Positions 15,959 to 24,735 of a stretch of 64,000 nucleotides of DNA are shown here, piece after piece; the stretch's first letter is position 1; the number at the start of each line of letters is the position of its first letter. Origin of the DNA: Candidatus Aalborgicola danicus (GTDB lineage Bacteria; Pseudomonadota; Gammaproteobacteria; Burkholderiales; Burkholderiaceae_C); NCBI GenBank assembly GCA_016703945.1, contig JADJBC010000020.1, forward strand, positions 74,082 to 138,081, given 5' to 3'. A program made the translations under genes and the position numbers. The notes under the pieces are model-generated. The model had not been told where the DNA came from. It made no database searches and was given only the letters and a program-made list of their open reading frames with translations.

Positions 15959-16770
15959 TGGATGGCTCCGGCAGCATGAGCCATATTATTCCAGGCATCA
16001 GCGCAGCTATAGGGATGGCAACCGTGAGCGGGCTGAGCGTTGCTACGTTTGATACCACTGGCAATATCTTGGTTGAACACGATGATTTAGCCAAAATGCA
16101 AGCGTTGCTAGCAAAGTCTGGACGTGGTGGCGCATCATGTGATGCGCCTGCTTATAGTGGCTTGCTGAAAGTTGTGGAGACACTCCCAGATAACTCTTCG
16201 ATTTATCTATTCACTGACGCAGGTCCGTTGTCAGCAGACGCCACATTTGCCTCACTTGGTCAGCAAGCAGTGGGACGGAACATCAAGATACATTCAGTGA
16301 TCATGGGTGAGTGCCTTAACTCCTACGCAAATACAGGTGGGATATTGGGGCGGCGGACCGACAGTTTCGAAGCACTTAGCCGTTTCACTGGCGGTGGAAT
16401 CCGAAAGCCACTGCCTGACAGCGGGCCAGTGCAAAACGAGGTTGCGTCGCTGCTGGCCTTGAGGGGTGCATCAGCATCCACTTTGGTCCGAGCCCGTTCA
16501 ATGGGTGTAGGCGGCGCGACCCTTGCCGCTACCAGCAGTGCGAAGGCCACCAACCTATTGACGCAAATTGGCACGGTTAGTCAAACCCAAAACATCAACA
16601 TTCTGGTGGATGCCGGTCTTGCACATATGTTGGTAACCGTTGCTTCCACGGGTGCACAAGCTTCTTTGGTCGACGCAACTGGCCAGGCAGTGCCCTTTAC
16701 AGATGCAGGCAACGGCGTGCTTTTGCGGCGGTCAATTACCCGGTGTCTGGCGCATGGAGTCTGGTGCTAA
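15925..16770 (+). CDS. VWA domain fragment of the HET-C/VWA7-like gene
   Basis: The second open piece of the broken gene. VLVVDGSGSMSHII carries the MIDAS motif DxSGS of a von Willebrand A domain that binds a divalent metal and usually a protein ligand. IYLFTDAGPLS supplies a further metal-site region. The frame fails after NGVLL at the TTTT run at 16721-16724: with five T the sequence would continue AAVNYPVSGAWSLVLTA in the frame of the next piece. The ATG at 15925 is inside the reading frame and is not a credible independent start, as no ribosome site precedes it. Confidence 0.68.
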   Translation: MDQPPPRTVLVVDGSGSMSHIIPGISAAIGMATVSGLSVATFDTTGNILVEHDDLAKMQALLAKSGRGGASCDAPAYSGLLKVVETLPDNSSIYLFTDAGPLSADATFASLGQQAVGRNIKIHSVIMGECLNSYANTGGILGRRTDSFEALSRFTGGGIRKPLPDSGPVQNEVASLLALRGASASTLVRARSMGVGGATLAATSSAKATNLLTQIGTVSQTQNINILVDAGLAHMLVTVASTGAQASLVDATGQAVPFTDAGNGVLLRRSITRCLAHGVWC

Positions 16771-18281
16771 CCGCCAGTTCGGCCGCGCCGTACCAGGTGC
16801 AGGTCGAGGTGCAGGGTGGTGTGGCGCTGACGAATCTGGAGTATGCCGCCCTGATAGAGGTCGGCCCCCGCTCTGGTCATGAATATGCACCGCCTTTGGG
16901 CAGTACGCCCCCGTCGGGCGCTAGTAAAGCGGCGCTTACCATCCAAGGCGCTGCTAGCGATGCTGTCACATTGAGTTACGTCACAGAAGATGGTAGCTTG
17001 ATTGCCAGCTACCCGCTGGCGCGGGCGTCCTCTCTCGCATTCACAGGGCGAGTCCTGGTGCCAAGTAGCGCATATTGGGTCAAGGTATCGGGTCTGAGTG
17101 CAAGCGGTGGCAGCTTCATGCGCATGTGGCGTGGCGAACATTCATTGCCCGACCCCATGCCCGGGGGGCGTATCGTGGTGGATGCACCAGAGTCCATGAC
17201 CTATGCGGCGGGTAGCACGGGCAAACTTTCGGTGCGATTGAGCAATGTGGGGGCGGATGAAAACCTCACCCTGACAGCACGCTCCAGCCTGGGCGGTGTC
17301 ACGGTCACGCCAAGCACCCTGGCACTCGCAGCCAATACCGCCAGCAGCGCCGAGTTGAGCCTTGCGGTACCCACCGGAGCCACGGCGGGCGATTTGGTGT
17401 TGACCGTTACAAGTTCCACCGGCGCGCGCGACGTGCCTCTGCTGATCAGAATATTGACCGCAGCCGTCAAGCCTGTCTGCACCCTCAGCGTCGCTCCTAG
17501 CAGCATTGCCGCTGGTTCCAGCAGCACGCTGACGGCTGCGTGTACCGGCATCCCCACGTCCTACACCTGGATGGGTGCTACGGGCTGCGCCAGCACGGCC
17601 AGTACCTGCACGGTGTCGCCCACCAGCACTACAACTTACAGCGTGGCGGGCACCAACGCAGCCGGCACAGGCACTGCGGCAAGCGCTACTGTCTCAGTTT
17701 CGGCAACCGGACCTACATGCACCATTGCGTCCAACCCGTCGGTGATTGCGGCCGGTTCCAACGTAGTCTTCACGGCGACCTGCACAAACAGTCCGACTCT
17801 TTACACATGGACCGTCGGCGGGCAGACCAAGTTGTCGGGTGACGCCGCGTGTTGTTCGAAATTGACCACCTCATTTACTGCCGGTGCACATACCATCGCG
17901 CTCACGGCGACCAATGCGGCCGGCACCAGCAATGCTGCCACGCTCACCATCAACGTCGATGGCACTGCGGGGCCACAGGCCATAACCTTCCCGGCGGTGG
18001 CAACAATTGCTGTGGGGTCAAGCGCAAGCTTGAGTGCAACCGCATCGTCTGGCTTGCCTGTGGCCTACAGCAGCAGTTCCACCAACTGCGTGATCGCAGG
18101 CAGTGCTACTGCTGGTTTCACGGTACAAGGCAAGGCCATTGGCAACTGCACCATAACCGCTGCGCAGGAAGGCAATGCATCCTTTGCAGGCTGCGCCGGT
18201 CTCTCAAGTGGTTGTGGTTTCGGCCGCAAGCGGCAAGTTGGTCAACCTGTCGACTCGCGCCTTTGTGGGCACTGGCGATGA
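16743..18281 (+). CDS. Ig-repeat fragment of the HET-C/VWA7-like gene
   Basis: The third piece. It begins meaningfully near 16726 with beta-sandwich material (SGAWSLVLTASSAAPYQV) and a segment resembling the VWA7 region that follows the A domain. NEW-type and Ig-like domains follow: SIAAGSSSTLTAACTGIPTS with YTWMGATGC, then a second unit with SVIAAGSNVVF. The Ig units match those of lcl2. The frame goes wrong after EGNASFA at GG 18189-18190: one G fewer would give the continuous AAPVSQVVVVSAASGK of the next frame. Confidence 0.65.
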   Translation: MSGAWSLVLTASSAAPYQVQVEVQGGVALTNLEYAALIEVGPRSGHEYAPPLGSTPPSGASKAALTIQGAASDAVTLSYVTEDGSLIASYPLARASSLAFTGRVLVPSSAYWVKVSGLSASGGSFMRMWRGEHSLPDPMPGGRIVVDAPESMTYAAGSTGKLSVRLSNVGADENLTLTARSSLGGVTVTPSTLALAANTASSAELSLAVPTGATAGDLVLTVTSSTGARDVPLLIRILTAAVKPVCTLSVAPSSIAAGSSSTLTAACTGIPTSYTWMGATGCASTASTCTVSPTSTTTYSVAGTNAAGTGTAASATVSVSATGPTCTIASNPSVIAAGSNVVFTATCTNSPTLYTWTVGGQTKLSGDAACCSKLTTSFTAGAHTIALTATNAAGTSNAATLTINVDGTAGPQAITFPAVATIAVGSSASLSATASSGLPVAYSSSSTNCVIAGSATAGFTVQGKAIGNCTITAAQEGNASFAGCAGLSSGCGFGRKRQVGQPVDSRLCGHWR

Positions 18282-19284
18282 CGTGCTTATAGCTGGGTTC
18301 ATCATCAGTGGCGGCGCAAAGCGCGTAATGATCATGGCCGAAGGGCCAAACCTTGCCACGCTGGGGGTCAACGGCGTGCTGCCGGACCCGATGTTGACGC
18401 TCTTCAACAGCAGTGGCGTTGCCATCGCAAACAATGACAACTACCAAGAATCTCCAGATTGGCTCATGATGGGGCTCATCGGCATACGCCCGAAGAACCC
18501 TTTGGAGTCAGGTATTTTGATGACCCTCGCTCCGGGTGCATACACGGCAATTGTTCAGGGTGTTGGCGGCCAGACCGGCATCGCCTTGGTGAGCGTGCAC
18601 GACACCGACGATCTTGACTCGCCCGCCCGCCTTGCCAATATCAGCAGCCGAGCCAGGGCTGCTACCGATGGTGATGCCCAAATCATTGCCGGCTTCATCA
18701 TCAAGGGTGGTAGCAAGAATGTGTTGCTGAAAGGTATGGGGCCTAGCCTTGCCGCGCAAGGCGTTGCGGGCGCGTTAGACGACCCCGCCATTTCGGCCTT
18801 TCAGGGTTCCACATCTATCGGAAATAGTGACAACTGGAGTTCTGAGGCGGGTGCGGATGTGATCACCGCCACCGGACGAGGGCCCGATAGAGCCAACGAG
18901 TCCGCCATGGTGAGTACCCTGGCAGAAGGTGCGTACACGGTGATCATGCGCGGAACCCGAGCGCCTGGTGTGGGCCTGCTTTCAGTCGATGAACTGCTGA
19001 CTGCCGCCCAGAGCAAGGCTTTGGGAGCTACTGCCTTGAGTCTGGATATTGACAAGGCATTTGCCAGTGTGGAAGCGCTTTATGGGCCAGAGTTGGGTAA
19101 GCCCGATGGAGTCACACAGTCGAAAGCGGGTTATCGCTATCGGACGTACTCCGGCGCCCATGTGCTGGCCGTAAACGAAGATGGTGTGCCGCACATGCAT
19201 TACATGGGACCACTGTCGGGCGGGATGCTGCAAGATTTGGGCCTTTTGACGAAGTGGCTGGGCTCTCCAAGCTTGTCACAGTGA
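18175..19284 (+). CDS. C-terminal fragment of the HET-C/VWA7-like gene
   Basis: Meaningful from about 18190. It holds two copies of a repeat of about 130 residues (LSTRAFVGTGDDVLIAGFII and ISSRARAATDGDAQIIAGFI, each followed by a DPxLxLF-like and a PGAYTAIVQG/EGAYTVIMRG strand). The last 75 residues resemble the module at the end of the S8 protease and in the YHYH lipoprotein (YRYRTYSGAHVLAVNEDG, then YMGPLSGGMLQDLGLL). Its stop overlaps the convergent CoA-transferase by 9 bases. With the four frames joined, the gene would span 14687-19284, about 1530 residues. Confidence 0.65.
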   Translation: MHPLQAAPVSQVVVVSAASGKLVNLSTRAFVGTGDDVLIAGFIISGGAKRVMIMAEGPNLATLGVNGVLPDPMLTLFNSSGVAIANNDNYQESPDWLMMGLIGIRPKNPLESGILMTLAPGAYTAIVQGVGGQTGIALVSVHDTDDLDSPARLANISSRARAATDGDAQIIAGFIIKGGSKNVLLKGMGPSLAAQGVAGALDDPAISAFQGSTSIGNSDNWSSEAGADVITATGRGPDRANESAMVSTLAEGAYTVIMRGTRAPGVGLLSVDELLTAAQSKALGATALSLDIDKAFASVEALYGPELGKPDGVTQSKAGYRYRTYSGAHVLAVNEDGVPHMHYMGPLSGGMLQDLGLLTKWLGSPSLSQ

Positions 19285-21222
19285 TTCGGTTTTCAGCGCC
19301 TCCAATTTCGCCTTGAGGAACCCGCCGGTTCCGTAGCGTGTAACCCGGCTGTAAAACCGGTCTGTCAGGCGTTTGACCATGGCTGAATAGTCGTCGATGA
19401 GGGGAGGCAAAATGCTGCAGCTGTCGTAATTGACGACGACGGCCACCCGATGGCCCAATGGCGCCAAAAGCGCTGTGAGATGGTCTTCAATATCGGCAAT
19501 GTCGCTGGGGCGGTCTACCGCCAGACCTTCAAAATTGATGAACAGCAGGCGGTGTTCCCGGTCCAATTCACACCGCTGGGCCAGAGGTGTTGCCAGCAAC
19601 CGCTCACGCAGGCCAATCGTATCGTCTGAGAACAAGGCGGCGTCCATCAAACGCAATTGCGGGCTGATCGTGGGCATGAAATCCATGTGCGCCAGTACAT
19701 CGCGCTCCAGTTCAATGCCCGGCGCGATTTCGATCAACTCCAAGCTGCCTTGTTCAGCCTCCGGTTTGAGCTGAAACACGCAGCGCTCGGTGACATACAG
19801 GACGCGTTGCTTGCGCTTGCACGCCTCACGGCCACTGAATGTGCGGTGCTCTACGGCCTTCACAAACTTGCGGGTCGTTCCTTCGCTGTGAATGTGCAAC
19901 CGCCCGCCTGACAAACGCACATCCAGCCCGCCGGTCGTGAATGTTCCAACCATGACGACGGTCTTGGCGTTCTGGCTGATGTTGATAAAGCCACCGGCAC
20001 CCGCCAGCCGGGGTCCAAACTTGCTGACATTGAGGTTCCCCTGCGCATCGACCTGCGCCATGCCGAGGATGGCGATGTCGAGGCCTCCGCCGTCATAAAA
20101 GTCAAACTGGTTGGGCTGGTCAATAATTGCGTGGGCGTTCACCGCGGCACCAAAACTCATGCCACTGGCCGGAATTCCACCAATGACGCCGGGTTCCGCC
20201 GTCAGCGTAACCAGATCGATGATTTTTTCCTCAGCTGCCACGCTGGCCACGCCCTCGGGCATACCAATGCCCAGGTTGACCACGCTGTTAGGTCGCAGCT
20301 CCAGCGCGGCACGGCGTGCAATCACCTTGCGTTCACACAGGGGCATGGGGATTAATGAATCTTGCGGCACCCGAATTTCACCCGAATAGGCTGGGTTGTA
20401 CTGTTCCGAAAAGGTCTGCATGTGGTGCGCTGGTTCGGTCGCCAGCACCACTGCATCGACCAACACGCCGGGCACCTTGACCAGCCGCGGGTGCAGTGTG
20501 CCACGTTCGGCAATTCGTTCTACCTGCGCAATCACAATGCCTCCGGAGTTGCGCGCGGCCATGGCAATGGCCAGGGCCTCTAGAGTCAATGCCTCGCGCT
20601 CCATGGTCAGGTTTCCGTCCGGGTCGGCGGTGGTGGCGCGGATGATGCCCACCGATATTGGAAAGGCTTTGTAGAACAGGTACTCCTTGCCGTCCAGTTC
20701 GATCAGGCGGACCAGGTCTTCGGTGGTGCAGGCGTTGACTTTCCCACCGCCCCAGCGGGGGTCGACAAAGGTGTCGATGCCGACATGTGTCAAGGTTCCG
20801 GGCTTGCGCGCGGCGATGTCACGAAACAGGTGGGCAATGACCCCCTGGGGCAGGTTGTAGGCTTCAATGGCGTTGTCCATGGCCAGCTTTTGCAGCGCAG
20901 GCACCAAACCCCAGTGCCCGCCGACGACGCGTTTGACCATGCCCAGATGACCCAGATGGTTGAGTCCCCGGCTAGCGCCGTCACCCTGGCCTGCGGCGTA
21001 AACCAGCGTCAGGTTGCGTGGTGAGCCGACGCCCGTCTCTTGCTGAATCTCGAGGAAGCGTTTCTCCAGCGCAACCGCGACCGTCTCGGCAAAGCCGATA
21101 CCAACAAACCCACCGGTGGCCAGCGTGTCACCATCGTGAATAAGTCGCACCGCCTCGGCGGCACTGACAACTTTGTTGCGTTGCGCCCCTTGGGGTCCGG
21201 CATCTTTGAAATGGGTATGCAT
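19276..21222 (-). CDS. Acyl-CoA:acetate/3-ketoacid CoA-transferase (YdiF/Pct type, fused subunits)
   Basis: A 648-residue protein containing both halves of a class I CoA-transferase in one chain. The N-terminal half has LATGGFVGIGFAE and VYAAGQGDG. The C-terminal half has VNLGIGMPEGVASVA, where the Glu in PEG is the expected nucleophile forming the glutamyl-CoA thioester in YdiF-like enzymes. Members are usually about 520-540 residues. Here about 110 further residues follow (from about 540), containing HRLLFINFEGLAV and VAVVVNYDSC, with no domain I can name. Likely role: moving CoA between acetate and short acyl-CoAs in the cytoplasm. It is a monocistronic minus-strand gene overlapping the preceding plus-strand gene by 9 bases. 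Confidence 0.88.
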   Translation of the reverse strand: MHTHFKDAGPQGAQRNKVVSAAEAVRLIHDGDTLATGGFVGIGFAETVAVALEKRFLEIQQETGVGSPRNLTLVYAAGQGDGASRGLNHLGHLGMVKRVVGGHWGLVPALQKLAMDNAIEAYNLPQGVIAHLFRDIAARKPGTLTHVGIDTFVDPRWGGGKVNACTTEDLVRLIELDGKEYLFYKAFPISVGIIRATTADPDGNLTMEREALTLEALAIAMAARNSGGIVIAQVERIAERGTLHPRLVKVPGVLVDAVVLATEPAHHMQTFSEQYNPAYSGEIRVPQDSLIPMPLCERKVIARRAALELRPNSVVNLGIGMPEGVASVAAEEKIIDLVTLTAEPGVIGGIPASGMSFGAAVNAHAIIDQPNQFDFYDGGGLDIAILGMAQVDAQGNLNVSKFGPRLAGAGGFINISQNAKTVVMVGTFTTGGLDVRLSGGRLHIHSEGTTRKFVKAVEHRTFSGREACKRKQRVLYVTERCVFQLKPEAEQGSLELIEIAPGIELERDVLAHMDFMPTISPQLRLMDAALFSDDTIGLRERLLATPLAQRCELDREHRLLFINFEGLAVDRPSDIADIEDHLTALLAPLGHRVAVVVNYDSCSILPPLIDDYSAMVKRLTDRFYSRVTRYGTGGFLKAKLEALKTESL

Positions 21223-21394
21223 CAGGAGCTCCTTGCTGTGCGGTGAGGATCCTGATGCTAACGGGTACGCGGCTACGTAGTTTCCCTTGTATCGGCGGCA
21301 CTTTGCGGCGTTTTGGTCAGGGCTTCCGAAGTCCCTGAAGTTGTGAGGCTAACAGTGAAATCAGTTTTAGCCCCCGTAAAATATAATGATTTCG

Positions 21395-22801
21395 CTATGA
21401 AAGTTGTAGTGCGTCCACCAGCTTTTGGTGGATGCCACCGAACCCCCCATTGCTCATACACAGTATGTGGTCGCCAGGGCGCACCCGCGCCATCACCTGT
21501 TGAACGACGGCGTCAACGTTGGACGCCACGTGTGCCCGGTCGGACATGCTGGCCAGTGCTTGGTGGGCGTTCCAATCCAGGCCGCCTGCGTGGCAAAAAG
21601 CCAGGTCGGACTCTTCCAGACTCCAAGGCAATTGGGACTTCATGGCCCCCAGCTTCATGGTGTTGCTGCGTGGCTCAAACACCGCCAGGATGCGCGCCGC
21701 GCCAACCTGCCGCCGCAGGCCGTTGATGGTGGTGCGCATGGCAGTAGGGTGGTGGGCAAAGTCGTCGTAAACCGTCACGGCTGCCGCTGTCTCACCGGTG
21801 GCCAACGGGCGGCCCCAGGCCACGCGGGCTCGAACCTCCATGCGGCGCTTTACATTTTGAAACTTTGCCAAAGCGTTCACCGCGACAGCCGGGGACACTC
21901 CCACATGATCTGCTGCCGCGATGGCAGCCAAGGCATTGAGTTGGTTGTGTACACCGCCCAATCCCCACTCCAGCCGTGCGACGGTTCGGCCCGCCTGCAC
22001 CACGTCAAAAGCGTGGGGCTCGCCCTGTGCAGTGAAGTCGGCGACCGCACTGCCAAAACTCCGCACCTCGCTCCAGCAGCCTTGGTGCAATACACGAGCC
22101 AGGCTTTCTTCCAGGTCATTCACAACGATGCGACCGGTCGAAGGAATCGTGCGTACCAGATGGTGAAACTGGCGCTCGATGGCGGCAAGGTTGTCAAAGA
22201 TGTCGGCGTGGTCGAACTCCAGGTTGTTCAGGATGACCGTGCGGGGCCGGTAATGCACAAATTTGCTGCGTTTGTCGAACAACGCGGTGTCAAATTCATC
22301 CGCTTCGATGACGAAATAGCGACCAGAGCCCAGTTGTGCCGACACGCCAAAATTGAGTGGCACGCCACCAACCAGGAAACCTGGCTGCAACCCAGCTGAT
22401 TCGAGAATCCACGCCAGCATCGCTGTGGTGGTGGTCTTGCCGTGTGTACCCGCGACCGCCAGCACATGGCGACCTTGCAACACATGCTCGGAAAGCCACT
22501 GCGGGCCGCTGGTGTAGGGGGCGCCTGCATCCAGAATGGCTTCCATCAGGGGGTACTTGGGCATACCGTCCGGCAATCGGGATCGGCTCACCACATTGCC
22601 CACGACAAACACATCGGGCTTGAGCTGCAGCTGGTCCACGCTGTAACCCTCAATCAGTTCAATGCCCAACGCCCGAAGTTGATGGCTCATCGGCGGATAA
22701 ACGCCCAGATCGCAACCGGTCACCCGATGCCCGGCTTCCCGCGCCAGCGCAGCCAAACCACCCATGAAAGTACCGCAAATGCCCAGAATATGAATATGCA
22801 T
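21395..22801 (-). CDS. mpl: UDP-MurNAc:L-Ala-gamma-D-Glu-meso-DAP ligase (murein tripeptide recycling)
   Basis: 468 residues, the usual length for Mpl. Starts MHIHILGICGTFMGGLAALA, a nucleotide-binding Gly-rich loop of the Mur ligase family. The ATP P-loop AVAGTHGKTTTTAMLA is near residue 115, and the family motif VYDDFAHHPTAMRTT is near 330. The enzyme re-attaches the recycled tripeptide to UDP-MurNAc in the cytoplasm, which ties functionally to ampD at 33.3 kb. The gene is divergent from a conserved hypothetical gene at 22934. Confidence 0.96.
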   Translation of the reverse strand: MHIHILGICGTFMGGLAALAREAGHRVTGCDLGVYPPMSHQLRALGIELIEGYSVDQLQLKPDVFVVGNVVSRSRLPDGMPKYPLMEAILDAGAPYTSGPQWLSEHVLQGRHVLAVAGTHGKTTTTAMLAWILESAGLQPGFLVGGVPLNFGVSAQLGSGRYFVIEADEFDTALFDKRSKFVHYRPRTVILNNLEFDHADIFDNLAAIERQFHHLVRTIPSTGRIVVNDLEESLARVLHQGCWSEVRSFGSAVADFTAQGEPHAFDVVQAGRTVARLEWGLGGVHNQLNALAAIAAADHVGVSPAVAVNALAKFQNVKRRMEVRARVAWGRPLATGETAAAVTVYDDFAHHPTAMRTTINGLRRQVGAARILAVFEPRSNTMKLGAMKSQLPWSLEESDLAFCHAGGLDWNAHQALASMSDRAHVASNVDAVVQQVMARVRPGDHILCMSNGGFGGIHQKLVDALQLS

Positions 22802-22933
22802 GGCACTATTCTACGGCTCAGTCCCAGCGTGATTTGGGACGCTACCCCCCGTTCTGGCGACGCATGTAGCTATCAAAAGAGGAGCGTTTGCGGTGATGGC
22901 CCTGCATCTCCCGTAGAAGCGCACAATCGTGGC

Positions 22934-23527
22934 ATGGATGCACTGAAAGAAGAAATCGCCGCCGTAGCGGCGCGTATGGTGGTGGAAGAGGGCCTGGAGT
23001 TTGGTGCGGCCAAGCGGCGTGCCGTGAAGCAAATGGGTTTGTCACCACGGGCTTCTCTTCCTGACAACGTGCGTGTGGAGGTGGCAGTTGAGGAGTACAT
23101 AGCGGTCTTTTGTGCCGAGACGCAAGTTGTTGAATTGCTGGCCTTGCGCAAGCTGGCTTGCCAGTGGATGCAGCGTCTTGAGCGTTTTCATCCCCATGTC
23201 GCCGGTGCGGTCTGGCACGGAACGGCCACGCGACATTCCGACATTTATCTTCAATTGTTTTGTAATGACTCCAAATCAGCGGAAATTGCGCTTATTGACC
23301 TCAATGTGCAGTATGAGCCGCGCACTGTCCCCGGCTTCCATGGAGAATTGGTGGAAGCGCTCAGTGTGCATGCCTACTGCGAAGAGTTGCGCGAGCATGT
23401 GGGCATTCATTTGTTAGTTTATGACTTTGACGACCTGCGGGGCGCCTTGCGTCCGGATGCCCGTGGGCGCCGACCTCGGGGCGATGTGATGGCCTTGCGC
23501 CGTTTGTTGAATGAACCCGTTCTATGA
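22934..23527 (+). CDS. Conserved hypothetical protein, possibly nucleotidyltransferase-like
   Basis: 197 residues from the ATG at 22934; the frame is open further upstream, but that part overlaps mpl and has no family character. The N-terminus (AARMVVEEGLEFGAAKRRAV) is helical. The middle HPHVAGAVWHGTATRHSDIY resembles the G-S/x-SDxD region of minimal nucleotidyltransferases with imperfect residues. I do not recognise the family. The stop overlaps the ATG of the TlpA-like gene by 4 bases (ATGA), so the two are translationally coupled. Function unknown. Confidence 0.7.
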   Translation: MDALKEEIAAVAARMVVEEGLEFGAAKRRAVKQMGLSPRASLPDNVRVEVAVEEYIAVFCAETQVVELLALRKLACQWMQRLERFHPHVAGAVWHGTATRHSDIYLQLFCNDSKSAEIALIDLNVQYEPRTVPGFHGELVEALSVHAYCEELREHVGIHLLVYDFDDLRGALRPDARGRRPRGDVMALRRLLNEPVL

Positions 23528-24111
23528 CTGATATCAAGCCTGACCCTGACGATGTGAAATCTCTACCGTCCCGCCCGGGCGACCCATCTAGTCGCCGCTG
23601 GTTATTGGGCGCAACGGCCGCGACCGCCGCCCTGATGGGTCTCGGTGCGGCATGGTGGCGCACATCCCAAGTCGATGCGCCTGCAGGGGTGGCGCCTATG
23701 GATGGCTTTTGGTCCCAGCAGTGGGATAGTCCAAACGGCAGTGTTATCGCCATGGATTCGTTCAAGGGCCGCCCCTTGTTGATCAACTTTTGGGCAACCT
23801 GGTGTACGCCCTGTGTTGAAGAGTTGCCGTTAATCAATGACTTTTATCGACAAAATAAGTCGAACGGTTGGCAAGTTCTGGGCTTGGCGGTGGATAAGCT
23901 TGCGCCTGTTCAGTCGTTTTTGAAGAAAATGCCCCTGGAGTTTCCAGTGGCGATGGCGGGTTTGTCGGGCTCCGAGTTGAGCCGCGGCTTAGGCAATCTG
24001 GCCGGTGGCTTGCCTTTCTCCGTGGTTTTGGGTAGCGATGGCCTGATCGCCCAACGCAAACTCGGACGACTGCAACCTGCCGATTTGAGTAATTGGCTTC
24101 GTCTAAAATGA
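23524..24111 (+). CDS. TlpA/ResA-like thioredoxin-fold protein
   Basis: 195 residues. A single membrane anchor or signal segment at about 25-45 (RWLLGATAATAALMGLGAAW, preceded by SRR) directs the domain to the periplasm. FWATWCTPCVEELPLI holds the redox CxxC pair (CTPC), and GGLPFSVVLGSDG supplies the cis-Pro loop region. Such proteins reduce disulfides of exported proteins or apocytochromes. Coupled to the upstream hypothetical by a 4-base overlap. A CCACGCGTGG palindrome at about 24115-24124 follows the stop. Confidence 0.85.
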   Translation: MTDIKPDPDDVKSLPSRPGDPSSRRWLLGATAATAALMGLGAAWWRTSQVDAPAGVAPMDGFWSQQWDSPNGSVIAMDSFKGRPLLINFWATWCTPCVEELPLINDFYRQNKSNGWQVLGLAVDKLAPVQSFLKKMPLEFPVAMAGLSGSELSRGLGNLAGGLPFSVVLGSDGLIAQRKLGRLQPADLSNWLRLK

Positions 24112-24216
24112 GGGCCACGCGTGGACCTTAGGGTGATATGCGGCATAAAGAGCCTATTCCTGGCGGGGCGTCGTTATCATATTTTGGCGACCAATATCTG
24201 TATTTATAAATATTTA

Positions 24217-24246
24217 TCGACAAATCAAGCAATTTTGCTGTAAATT
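24217..24246 (+). promoter_or_regulatory. Candidate sigma-70 promoter of accBC
   Basis: TCGACA (24217-24222), an 18-base AT-rich spacer, then TAAATT (24241-24246), located 33 bases before the accB start. The region 24170-24245 is markedly AT-richer than its surroundings, as expected for a strong promoter. Prediction only. Confidence 0.45.
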
Positions 24247-24279
24247 CGCGCCTTACTCAATAAAGCCGTTGGAGATGAC

Positions 24280-24717
24280 ATGGATTTGCGCAAACTCAAG
24301 ACATTGATTGACCTGGTGTCGGATTCCAATGTGTCGGAACTCGAAATTACCGAAGCTGAAGGCAAGGTGAGGATTGTGAAAGGCGGGGGTGCGGTGGTCC
24401 AAACCTACCAGCCAGCCCCGGTGTATGCGGCTCCGGTGCCGGCACCAGCTGTCGCGGTTGCGCCTGCTGCCGAGGTGGCTGCAGGGCATACGGTCAAATC
24501 GCCCATGGTAGGCACCTTTTACCGGTCATCCTCACCGGGTGCCAAGGCATTTGTTGAGGTGGGGTCTGCCGTCAGAGAGGGTGAAACCATTTGCATTATT
24601 GAGGCAATGAAGATCCTCAATGAAATTGAAGCGGACAAGACCGGCACCATCACCCGAATTTTGTGTGACAACGGGCAGGCAGTCGAATATGGGCAACCAT
24701 TGTTCATCATTGAGTAA
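24280..24717 (+). CDS. accB: Biotin carboxyl carrier protein of acetyl-CoA carboxylase
   Basis: 145 residues, typical of AccB. The N-terminal helical part (MDLRKLKTLIDLVSDSNVSE) is followed by a Pro/Ala-rich linker (about 48-70) and the biotinyl domain with IIEAMKILNEIEAD, where the Lys of EAMK is the biotinylation site. The protein carries the carboxyl group from AccC to the transferase in the first step of fatty acid synthesis. Start preceded by GGAGAT. accC follows 18 bases after the stop, so the two form an operon. Confidence 0.97.
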   Translation: MDLRKLKTLIDLVSDSNVSELEITEAEGKVRIVKGGGAVVQTYQPAPVYAAPVPAPAVAVAPAAEVAAGHTVKSPMVGTFYRSSSPGAKAFVEVGSAVREGETICIIEAMKILNEIEADKTGTITRILCDNGQAVEYGQPLFIIE

Positions 24718-24735
24718 GCCGCACCGGGCAAAGCC

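Noticed and set aside
16919..16970. Possible further copy of the dispersed repeat (GGCGCTAG..GCGCTTACC..GCTAGC)
   Set aside because: Match to the layout is too patchy to separate from chance.
22866..22895. Partial match to the dispersed repeat (GTAGCTATCAAAAGAGGAGC) before the hypothetical gene
   Set aside because: Only one end of the repeat is recognisable; listed here rather than as a feature.
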